A DNA stretch of 64,000 bases from Nitrospira defluvii (GTDB lineage Bacteria; Nitrospirota; Nitrospiria; Nitrospirales; Nitrospiraceae), in contig FP929003.1 in NCBI GenBank assembly GCA_000196815.1, positions 62,001-126,000 on the forward strand, in the 5' to 3' direction. Position numbers and translations under genes: made by a program. The notes under the pieces were generated by a model, which was given only the letters and a program-made list of their open reading frames with translations, was not told where the DNA came from and made no database searches. Of this stretch, positions 16,887 to 24,116 are shown one piece after another; positions within the stretch are counted from its first letter, which is position 1; each line of letters opens with the position of its first letter.

Positions 16887-17107
16887 TGGCCTACACACAA
16901 GCACACCTCGATGCGCTGGAAGCCGCGCTGGTCAAAGGCGAAAAGCGCGTGACCTTTGGTGACAAGACCGTCGAGTACCGCAGCGTCGATGAACTCAAGG
17001 CCGCCATCGCGGTGGTCAAGCGCGACATCTTTGAACAGGCCGCCGCCACCGGCCTATGGCCTGGTGCGCCGCGCCAGATCCGTGTCACCACGGGCAAGGG
17101 GTTCTGA
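16886..17107 (+). CDS. Head-tail joining protein gpW
   Basis: 73 residues, the size of lambda gpW. The pattern YTQAHLDALEAALVKGEKRV...DKTVEYRSVDELKAAI is the gpW signature. It would sit between portal and tail connector and stabilise packaged DNA. ATG 16886 overlaps the upstream TAA, and its TGA overlaps the portal ATG, the standard gpW-portal order. Confidence 0.88.
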   Translation: MAYTQAHLDALEAALVKGEKRVTFGDKTVEYRSVDELKAAIAVVKRDIFEQAAATGLWPGAPRQIRVTTGKGF

Positions 17108-18594
17108 TGGCTTGGTATTCAAAAATCCGCAGCCTGTTCGGCCAGTCGCCCATCCACGAAGCAGCAGGTCGCGGACGGCGATCCCTTGCGTGGATGCCGG
17201 GCAATCCCGGTGCCGTGGCGGCCATGCTCGCCACCTCCAACGAGCTGCGCGTCAAATCCCGCGACCTTGTTCGCCGCAATGCGTGGGCCAATGCCGGTAT
17301 CGAGGCCTTCGTCTCCAACGCGGTCGGCACCGGCATCAAGCCGCAGGCGATGGCCAAGGACGAAGCCTTTCGTGCTGACGTGCAAGCACTGTGGCGCGAC
17401 TGGACGGAACAAGCTGACGCCACCGGGCAGACCGATTTCTACGGCTTGCAGGCGTTGGCTGCCCGCGCGATGTGCGAAGGCGGCGAATGTCTGATTCGGT
17501 TGCGACCCCGCCGCCCCGAGGATGGTCTGGTCGTTCCACTGCAGTTGCAGTTGCTCGAGGCCGAACACCTGCCGCTGAATCTCAACACGGAGCTGCCGTC
17601 CGGCAATGTCGTGCGCTCGGGCATCGAGTTCGATTTGATGGGGCGACGTGTGGCCTACCACCTGTACCGCTCGCACCCCGAGGATGGCCGACTGGCACCA
17701 ATGTCCGGGCAAGGTGGCATGGACACCGTGCGTATCGACGCGCGGGAAATCATCCATCTGTACCGCGTCCTGCGCCCCGGACAGATTCGCGGCGAGCCGT
17801 GGTTGGCCCGTGCCTTGGTCAAGCTAAACGAGCTGGATCAGTACGACGATGCCGAACTGGTGCGCAAGAAAACCGCCGCGATGTTTGCAGGCTTCGTCAC
17901 GCGACTCTCACCCGAGGACAACCTGCTCGGTGAGGGAATCCCGGATGACGCCGGTGTGGCGATGGCTGGTCTGGAACCCGGCACGATGCAAATCCTGGAG
18001 CCCGGCGAGGACGTGAAGTTCTCCGACCCCGCCGATGTCGGCGGCAGCTACGCCGAGTTTCTGCGTGCGCAATTTCGGGCCGTGGCTGCGGCCATCGGAA
18101 TCACCTACGAGCAGCTGACAGGCGATCTCTCCGGGGTCAATTACTCGTCCATCCGGGCCGGGATGCTGGAGTTTCGCCGTCGCACCGAAGCCATCCAGCA
18201 CGGTGTGCTGGTGCATCAGCTCTGCCGCCCCGTCTGGAATGCGTGGCTCGATCAGGCAGTGCTGGCCGGTGCGCTGACGGCACCGGGCTATGCCCGCCGC
18301 CGCCGCGAGTACGCCGCCTGCAAATGGATTCCGCAGGGTTGGCAATGGGTCGATCCGGAGAAGGAATTCAAGGCGATGTTGCTGGCGATCCGCGCCGGTC
18401 TGATGAGCCGTTCTGAAGCGATTTCGGCCTTCGGCTACGACGCCGAGGACGTCGACCGCGAAATCGCCGCCGACAACCAACGAGCCGATGACCTCGGCCT
18501 GATTTTCGACTCCGATCCGCGCCGCACTTCCAAGGATGGCGGCAGCGCTGAACCCAACTCGCAGGCCACCGACAGCAACGCTTCGTCCGCCTGA
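17107..18594 (+). CDS. Phage portal protein, lambda GpB family
   Basis: 495 residues. Conserved family features include the early helix with RDLVRRNAWANAGIEAFVSNAVGTGI and the crown/clip region with QLTGDLSGVNYSSIRAG. The portal is the dodecameric DNA gate at the head vertex and docks the terminase. The start at 17107 overlaps the gpW stop. Its position after gpW and before an S49 protease matches lambda. Confidence 0.92.
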   Translation: MAWYSKIRSLFGQSPIHEAAGRGRRSLAWMPGNPGAVAAMLATSNELRVKSRDLVRRNAWANAGIEAFVSNAVGTGIKPQAMAKDEAFRADVQALWRDWTEQADATGQTDFYGLQALAARAMCEGGECLIRLRPRRPEDGLVVPLQLQLLEAEHLPLNLNTELPSGNVVRSGIEFDLMGRRVAYHLYRSHPEDGRLAPMSGQGGMDTVRIDAREIIHLYRVLRPGQIRGEPWLARALVKLNELDQYDDAELVRKKTAAMFAGFVTRLSPEDNLLGEGIPDDAGVAMAGLEPGTMQILEPGEDVKFSDPADVGGSYAEFLRAQFRAVAAAIGITYEQLTGDLSGVNYSSIRAGMLEFRRRTEAIQHGVLVHQLCRPVWNAWLDQAVLAGALTAPGYARRRREYAACKWIPQGWQWVDPEKEFKAMLLAIRAGLMSRSEAISAFGYDAEDVDREIAADNQRADDLGLIFDSDPRRTSKDGGSAEPNSQATDSNASSA

Positions 18595-18604
18595 AGGAAT
18601 CCCA

Positions 18605-19819
18605 ATGACACTGCTACCGCATATGGCGGCGCGCATCTTTGGCGCGCCGCTGCTGATCCATCGGCCAAAACTCGAAGTCATCCTCGCCGTCCTGGGGCCA
18701 CGCATCGGCTTGTCTGAGAACGGCACGCCGATTCCGTCACCCACCACGCGCAGCCCGCCAGTCGCAGGCGGCAGCATCGCCGTCTTGCCGATCTACGGCA
18801 CCTTGGTGCGGCGAACCGTGGGGTTGGAGGCGGCATCCGGGCTGACCAGTTACCAGGACATCGCCGCACAGATCGATACCGCCATCGCCGATCCGGCAGT
18901 GGCCGCCATCGTGCTCGACATCGACAGCCCGGGCGGCGAGTCCGGTGGTGTGTTCGATCTGGCCGACCGCGTTCGCGCAGCGGCGCAGGTCAAGCCGGTC
19001 TGGGCGCTGGCCAATGACATGGCGTATTCGGCGGCTTACGCCATCGGTTCGGCCGCCAGCCGCTTCTTTGTCACCCGCACGGGCGGTGTCGGATCGATTG
19101 GCGTCATTGCCATGCACGCCGACCAATCGGTGCGTGATGCGCAGGATGGCGTCCGCTACACGACCGTCTTTGCCGGAGCGCGCAAGAACGATCTCAACCC
19201 GCACGAGCCGATCTCGGACGAGGCACACGCCTTTCTCAAAAGCGAGGTGGATCGGATTTACGGACTGTTCGTCGACACGGTCGCCAGCCACCGCAGCCTG
19301 AGCAGCGAAGCAGTGCGCGCAACCGAGGCGGGCGTGTTCTTTGGCAATGACGCTGTCGCGGCGGGCCTGGCCGATGCCGTCGGCAATTTCGACGATGTGC
19401 TGAACGAGCTCGTCGCATCACTTTCACCACCACCTGCGCTGTCGGCAGCGGCTGCGGCGCTGGGCAATCTTCACCAACCACGACTGGAGCATTTCATGAA
19501 TGAACCCGGAACCACTGCTGACCCTGGGGTTGGCGCTGATCCTGATCGCGATCCTGTGTCGCCCGCGCCAATGACCATCGACGACGCGCAAGAAGTCGCC
19601 GAGCTTTGCGCTCTGGCGGGCTGCCCCGACCGCATTGCCGGTTTTCTGGCGGCACGCACTCCGGCCACCAAGGTGCGCAGCCAGCTGCTGGTCGCTCGCG
19701 CCAGCGGTCAGGAGATCAGCAGCCTGATCACTCCGAGCGCCGCCACGTCGGCAACGCAATCCCTCAACGACAACCCCTTGGTGCTGGCGGCTCGCGCCCG
19801 CGCCGGACAGGAGAAATGA
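18605..19819 (+). CDS. S49 (ClpP-like) prohead protease with fused scaffold region
   Basis: 404 residues. Residues ~60-290 form an S49/SppA-like protease: IVLDIDSPGGESGG, then the nucleophile region NDMAYSAAYAIGSAA, and the general-base Lys in GARKNDLNPHEP. The C-terminal ~110 residues are low-complexity and helical, like the lambda C/Nu3 scaffold segment. It would process head proteins in the prohead. A gap of only 1 base separates it from the decoration gene. Confidence 0.88.
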   Translation: MTLLPHMAARIFGAPLLIHRPKLEVILAVLGPRIGLSENGTPIPSPTTRSPPVAGGSIAVLPIYGTLVRRTVGLEAASGLTSYQDIAAQIDTAIADPAVAAIVLDIDSPGGESGGVFDLADRVRAAAQVKPVWALANDMAYSAAYAIGSAASRFFVTRTGGVGSIGVIAMHADQSVRDAQDGVRYTTVFAGARKNDLNPHEPISDEAHAFLKSEVDRIYGLFVDTVASHRSLSSEAVRATEAGVFFGNDAVAAGLADAVGNFDDVLNELVASLSPPPALSAAAAALGNLHQPRLEHFMNEPGTTADPGVGADPDRDPVSPAPMTIDDAQEVAELCALAGCPDRIAGFLAARTPATKVRSQLLVARASGQEISSLITPSAATSATQSLNDNPLVLAARARAGQEK

Positions 19820-19820
19820 C

Positions 19821-20198
19821 ATGCCCGCTATGACTGAAGGCCTCAATCTCGGCGACCTCTTGAAGTACGAAGCACCGAATCTCTACTCGCGTGATCAGGT
19901 CACGGTCGGCGCAGGCCAGAGCCTCCTGCTCGGTACGGTGGTCGGTCTTGTGACGGCCACCGCGAAGCTCAAGCAGATCGATCCGTCGGCCACCGACGGC
20001 AGCCAGTACGCCGCTGGTGTGCTGATGCAAGGCGTGGACGCCACCCTCATTGACCGCGATGACGGACTGATGCTGGCCCGCCACGCCATCGTCGCCGATC
20101 ACGCGCTGGCGTGGCCCGCCGCCATCACCACCGCCGAGAAGCAAGCTGCCATCGCGCAGCTCAAGAGCCTCGGCATCCTCGTTCGCAAAGGAGTCTGA
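19821..20198 (+). CDS. Head decoration protein, lambda GpD-like
   Basis: 125 residues with the pattern of the lambda D family: an early YSRDQVTVGAGQSLLLGTVVG beta region and AAGVLMQGVDAT, followed by a helical end. It sits as trimers on the expanded capsid and stabilises it. Gene order (protease, decoration, capsid) is as in lambda. Confidence 0.85.
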   Translation: MPAMTEGLNLGDLLKYEAPNLYSRDQVTVGAGQSLLLGTVVGLVTATAKLKQIDPSATDGSQYAAGVLMQGVDATLIDRDDGLMLARHAIVADHALAWPAAITTAEKQAAIAQLKSLGILVRKGV

Positions 20199-20200
20199 CC

Positions 20201-21205
20201 ATGAACAATGTTTTCGAGAATCCCGCTTTCTCGATGTCGGCGCTGACCGCTGCCATCAACATCCTGCCCAACAACTACGGGCTGATGGAGAGCATGGGGC
20301 TGTTTCCGCCCAAGCCGGTGCGCTTCCGTTCGGTGGCCGTAGAAGAAAAGAACGGCATCCTGACGCTGCTGCCAACGATGCCGGTCGGCTCTCCCGGTAC
20401 GGTAGGTGTACGCGGCAAACGCAAGCTGCGCTCCTTTGCCATTCCGCACATTCCGCACGACGACGTGGTGCTGCCGGAGGAAGTGCAAGGCATCCGCGCC
20501 TTCGGTTCGGAAACCGAAGTGCAAACTGTTGCAGCGGTCATGGCCGAGCACCTGCAGACCATGCGCAACAAGCACGCCATCACACTAGAGCACCTGCGGG
20601 TTGGTGCGCTGAAGGGCGTCATCCTCGATGCGGACGGCTCAGATCTGTACAACCTGTTCGACCTGTTCGAAATTACACCGAAGGTCGTCAATTTCCAGCT
20701 CGGAAGCGCGGGCACCGATATCAAGAAGAAGTGTCTCGACCTCAAGCGCTACCTGGAGAAGAACCTCAAGGGCGAGCGGATGACAGGGGTTCACTGTCTG
20801 GTATCGCCAGAGTTCTTCGACGCGTTCACCAGCCACGAGAAGGTCATCGAGGCTTATCACCGCTGGCAGGACGGTCAGGTCTTGCGCACCGATATGCGCT
20901 CGGGCTTCCCGTTCGCAGGCATCACCTTCGAGGAGTACGCGGGCGAAGCCAGTGATGGCGACGACAACGTGCGTCGCTTCATCGAGGCAGGCGAAGGCCA
21001 CGCCTTCCCACTGGGTACGGTGGACACCTTCGCCACCTACTTTGCGCCCGCCGATTTCAATGAAACGGCGAACACGCTGGGACAACCCTTGTACGCCAAG
21101 CAGGAGCCGCGCAAGTTCGACCGGGGCACCGATGTCCACACCCAATCCAACCCGCTGCCGATGTGCCATCGGCCTGCCGTGCTGGTGAAGGTTCTGGCGA
21201 CCTGA
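20201..21205 (+). CDS. Major capsid protein, lambda GpE family
   Basis: 334 residues, close to the 341 of lambda E. Typical segments: the beginning FSMSALTAAIN, then VEEKNGILTLLP, and the late LPMCHRPAVLVKVLAT. ATG 20201 follows AAAGGAG, so the longer upstream frame is not used. It forms the icosahedral shell with a HK97-like fold. Its stop overlaps the next start. Confidence 0.92.
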   Translation: MNNVFENPAFSMSALTAAINILPNNYGLMESMGLFPPKPVRFRSVAVEEKNGILTLLPTMPVGSPGTVGVRGKRKLRSFAIPHIPHDDVVLPEEVQGIRAFGSETEVQTVAAVMAEHLQTMRNKHAITLEHLRVGALKGVILDADGSDLYNLFDLFEITPKVVNFQLGSAGTDIKKKCLDLKRYLEKNLKGERMTGVHCLVSPEFFDAFTSHEKVIEAYHRWQDGQVLRTDMRSGFPFAGITFEEYAGEASDGDDNVRRFIEAGEGHAFPLGTVDTFATYFAPADFNETANTLGQPLYAKQEPRKFDRGTDVHTQSNPLPMCHRPAVLVKVLAT

Positions 21206-21486
21206 TGCTGGCCATCGAGTCGTTCTACGAAGCGGCGCGACGATCTGGACTGCTGACGGCGGTCACGGTGGGCACTGCCACCGTGTATTGCGCCTTCCGC
21301 GCCCCGGACGAAACCGTGCTCGATGGCTTTGCGCTGTCACGCGACTACCAGATCGACTACCCGGCGGTGTGGCTGACGCTCGCTGCGGGTGACACCGTCG
21401 AAATTGCGGGCAGCAGCTATCAGGTGCGCGACGTGCGTGCCATCGGCGACGGCACCGAGCGGCGCGCCTCACTCTCCCAACTCTAA
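21205..21486 (+). CDS. Head-tail connector (gpFII-like)
   Basis: 93 residues, beta-rich, with WLTLAAGDTVEIAGSSYQVRDVRAIGDGTE resembling the lambda FII and related connector folds. Located right after the capsid gene, as in lambda. It would form the joint for tail attachment. The family call rests on size, position and this strand pattern. Confidence 0.65.
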   Translation: MLAIESFYEAARRSGLLTAVTVGTATVYCAFRAPDETVLDGFALSRDYQIDYPAVWLTLAAGDTVEIAGSSYQVRDVRAIGDGTERRASLSQL

Positions 21487-21496
21487 GGACATCGCC

Positions 21497-21922
21497 ATGA
21501 ACTCCGTCCGCGAGCGCGTCTTGCGGGAGGTCGTCGCACGCCTGTCATCTGCGATTGCATCCGTTCCAGTGCTACGCATGCCAGCCGTGCCGGTCACCCG
21601 CGAGGCCAGTCCTGCGCTGCTGCTATTCGTCGATGGCGACAGCATCACCGCCCACGCCAACCACCTCGTCGACCGGCTGTTGATCGTCCGAGTCGCTGTG
21701 GTGGCGCGCGGTGCGGACGCCTTCGACGTTGCCGACCTCGCGCTGGTGGCGGCGCACGCAGCCTTGCTGGCCGACCCGAATCTGGGCGGTCTGGCCATCG
21801 CCGTGCGCGAGATCGACTGCGAGTGGGAGTTCGACGACGCCGACGCCGGGGCCGTCGCACTCCCAGCCCGCTACGAAATCCGCTACCGCACCCACGCCAT
21901 TGATCTAACCCAAACAGGATGA
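21497..21922 (+). CDS. Tail terminator-like minor tail protein (gpU-like)
   Basis: 141 residues. The beginning VRERVLREVVARLSSAIASVP and the strand-helix alternation fit the tail-terminator / minor tail U family, which caps the tail tube. It sits in the expected position between the connector and tail-tube genes. Identity by eye is weak, so another connector role is possible. Confidence 0.6.
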   Translation: MNSVRERVLREVVARLSSAIASVPVLRMPAVPVTREASPALLLFVDGDSITAHANHLVDRLLIVRVAVVARGADAFDVADLALVAAHAALLADPNLGGLAIAVREIDCEWEFDDADAGAVALPARYEIRYRTHAIDLTQTG

Positions 21923-21926
21923 ACCC

Positions 21927-22130
21927 ATGCACATCGAACTACTGAAACCCCACACCCATGCAGGCAAGCGCCTCGCCGTGGGTGATCGCCTTGATCTTCC
22001 CGATGCCAGTGGACGCTGGCTGATCGCGCAGGGCGTGGCCAAGGCTGCTACGGCGTCCGCCACACCCACCACTGATGCCAAACCCACCCGCCGTGATGCC
22101 ACGTCCGGCACCACCATCCAAGGAGACTGA
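21927..22130 (+). CDS. Small phage protein, tail region
   Basis: 67 residues. The first ~40 form a small beta domain (HIELLKPHTHAGKRLAVGDRLDL); the C-terminus is Thr/Ala-rich and disordered. Similar small proteins commonly precede tail-tube genes in siphophages; the function is not known. Gap to the tail-tube gene 2 bases. Confidence 0.6.
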   Translation: MHIELLKPHTHAGKRLAVGDRLDLPDASGRWLIAQGVAKAATASATPTTDAKPTRRDATSGTTIQGD

Positions 22131-22132
22131 AC

Positions 22133-22885
22133 ATGGCTTACTTTTCCGGACAAGGCCGCGTCTACATCGGCGCACGTGATGAACTCGGCAACCCGGCCGG
22201 ACTGACCTTCGTCGGTAACGTGCCCGAGCTGAAGGTGTCGCTGTCGGTGGACACCATCGAGCACCAGGAAGCGCAGTCGGGCCAGCGCCTGACCGACCTG
22301 CAACTCATCAAGACCAAGAAGGGCGAGTTCGCCTGCACGCTGGAAGAACTGATCGCCACCAATCTGGCGCTCGCGCTCTACGGCACCACGACCACCATCA
22401 CCCCTGGCACCGTCACTGGCGAGTTGCTGCCCAACCCGGTCACGCCGGGCAGTCTGTACCCGCTGGCCATGCAAAACGTGTCCGCCGTGCAGGTGCAGGA
22501 CTCCGATGCCACGCCCCAGACGCTCCCGGTCAGCCAGTACAGCGTCAATGCCAAGCACGGTTCACTGGTGGTGCTCGATGCCACGTCGGGCGGCCCGTAC
22601 ACCGAGCCGTTCACCGTCGATTACGCCTATGGCGCGGCGCAGAGCACGGCGATGTTCACCCAGCCCTTGCCCGAGCGCTGGATTCGCTTCGAGGGGCTCA
22701 ACACCGCCGACGGCAACCGCGAGGTGGTGATCGACCTCTACCGCGTGGCCATCAACCCGGCCAAGGAACTCTCGATCATCACGGACGAACTGCTGAAGTT
22801 CGAGCTGTCGGGCCAAGTACTGGCGGATCTGACCAAGCCAGTCGGCGGTGATCTCGGTCAATTCGGACGTCTGGTGCTGCTGTGA
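22133..22885 (+). CDS. Major tail tube protein
   Basis: 250 residues. The early segment VYIGARDELGNPAGLTFVGNVPELKVSLS and the beta-sandwich pattern match siphophage tail tube proteins. A middle domain (about 100-170) looks like the extra Ig-like or insertion domain of this group. AAGGAG precedes ATG 22133. Its stop overlaps the tail chaperone start (TGATG). Confidence 0.8.
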   Translation: MAYFSGQGRVYIGARDELGNPAGLTFVGNVPELKVSLSVDTIEHQEAQSGQRLTDLQLIKTKKGEFACTLEELIATNLALALYGTTTTITPGTVTGELLPNPVTPGSLYPLAMQNVSAVQVQDSDATPQTLPVSQYSVNAKHGSLVVLDATSGGPYTEPFTVDYAYGAAQSTAMFTQPLPERWIRFEGLNTADGNREVVIDLYRVAINPAKELSIITDELLKFELSGQVLADLTKPVGGDLGQFGRLVLL

Positions 22886-23286
22886 TGGACGGCTTCAAGA
22901 CCTTCCCCCCTGAGCCTGTGGTCGTGACGCTGTCCGGTACCGCGCTGGAACTGACGCCGATCCGGCTGGGCGAGTTGCCACGGCTGCTGGCCGTGGTGCG
23001 TCCGCTGGCCGAGGAAATCACCAGTGATCCGGACTGGATGGCGCTGCTGGGGCGGCACGGCGATGCCGTGCTCGATCTGCTGGCGATCACCACCCGGCGC
23101 GAACGCGCGTGGATCAATGACCTGTCGCTGGAGGACGCCGTTCTTCTGGCCGCTGCCGTGTTCGAGGTGAATGCGGATTTTTTCGTGGCGCACGTCGTCC
23201 CGGCGATTCAGGGCGCGGCCCAGCGACTCGCCCCGACGCTGCGCTCGCTGACGAACTCGGGTGGGACGCTGCCGTCGCCCGCCTGA
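22885..23286 (+). CDS. Tail assembly chaperone, unshifted form (gpG-like)
   Basis: 133 residues; begins MDGFKTFPPEPVVVTLSG, with a helical core after it. In long-tailed phages this protein binds the tape measure before tube assembly. The frame contains T TTT TTC at 23178-23184 (codons GAT TTT TTC), where a -1 shift would give the longer form ending at 23471. The unshifted frame ends at 23286. Confidence 0.8.
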   Translation: MDGFKTFPPEPVVVTLSGTALELTPIRLGELPRLLAVVRPLAEEITSDPDWMALLGRHGDAVLDLLAITTRRERAWINDLSLEDAVLLAAAVFEVNADFFVAHVVPAIQGAAQRLAPTLRSLTNSGGTLPSPA

Positions 23287-23471
23287 TCCGCGCCGGTCAC
23301 CGCCTGGGCGACGTGATGGCCTACACGCTCACGCAGGCGCAAGCCTTTCTGGAAGCCGACGGCCAGATCGAACGGCAGCAACTTGCCCAGTTGCTCGGCA
23401 TCCATGCCGTGGCTGCCCAGGGCGAGAAGCGTGGCATCGAACAACTGCAACGCGATCTTCTGAAGGACTAA
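22885..23471 (+). CDS. Tail assembly chaperone, -1 frameshifted form (gpGT-like)
   Basis: Join of 22885-23184 and 23184-23471, 195 residues. After the slip at TTC the -1 frame reads open to TAA at 23471, passing through ADELGWDAAVARLIRAGH and ending in a helical tail (GEKRGIEQLQRDLLKD). This second part is the T-like domain and has no good start of its own. The layout mirrors lambda G/GT, in which the shifted product bridges tube and tape measure. Frameshifting itself is predicted, not shown. Confidence 0.75.
23178..23184 (+). other. Programmed -1 frameshift slippery heptamer T TTT TTC
   Basis: TTTTTTC, correctly phased for the chaperone frame (GA T TTT TTC). Both tRNAs could re-pair after a one-base backward slip. 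The following GC-rich sequence could form a stimulatory structure; I have not folded it. Confidence 0.75.
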
Positions 23472-23474
23472 CCC

Positions 23475-24116
23475 ATGCGTCTCTCGCTCACCACCACCGG
23501 CTTGCTGGACCCGCGCCAGTTGGCGGCGTGGAGTACCGAGCGGCGTCGTGCCATCCACACCGCTGTCGCCAAGGGCATGCAATCGGGCGGGCGTGAAGTG
23601 CGTGATGCGGCGCGATCCGAGATGCGCAGTGCTTTCACCGTCAAGCGCAACAGCTTCATCTCCTCGATGGGCGTGAAGGTGTTCGACAAGAAGCCCGAAC
23701 TGCTGCCCGCCCTGCTGGTGGGCAGCAAGATCCCGTGGCTCGGTCTGCACGAAAAAGGCGGCACGGTCAGCGGCAATCTGCTGATCCCGCTGCTGCCCGG
23801 ACGCATCGGCCCCAAGCGCTTCAAAGCGGTCATCGACGGTCTGATGCGCTCGGGCAATGCCTTCTTCATCGAGAAGAACGGTCGCGTGCTGCTGATGGCC
23901 GAGAACATCAAAGAGAACGCATCGCAACTCAACCGCTTCAAGCGTGCCGAGCGCGGGCGCACTGGCGCGAAGCAGATCAAGCGCGGTCAGGAAATCCCCA
24001 TCGCCGTGCTGGTCAAGCGCGTCGATCTCAAACGACGACTGAATCTGGCGGGCGGCGTACAACGTGCGCTCCCTGCCTTGGCGCGGGCGATTCAACAAGA
24101 ACTGGACAAAGTCTGA
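23475..24116 (+). CDS. DUF6441-like minor tail protein
   Basis: 213 residues, strongly basic. Segments such as HEKGGTVSGNLLIPLLPGRIGPKRFK and a C-terminal VDLKRRLNLAGGVQRALPALA match a phage family I recall as DUF6441, found just before tape measure genes. It could serve as a tail completion or gpZ-like protein. Coupled to the tape measure gene by overlap TGATG. Confidence 0.65.
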   Translation: MRLSLTTTGLLDPRQLAAWSTERRRAIHTAVAKGMQSGGREVRDAARSEMRSAFTVKRNSFISSMGVKVFDKKPELLPALLVGSKIPWLGLHEKGGTVSGNLLIPLLPGRIGPKRFKAVIDGLMRSGNAFFIEKNGRVLLMAENIKENASQLNRFKRAERGRTGAKQIKRGQEIPIAVLVKRVDLKRRLNLAGGVQRALPALARAIQQELDKV

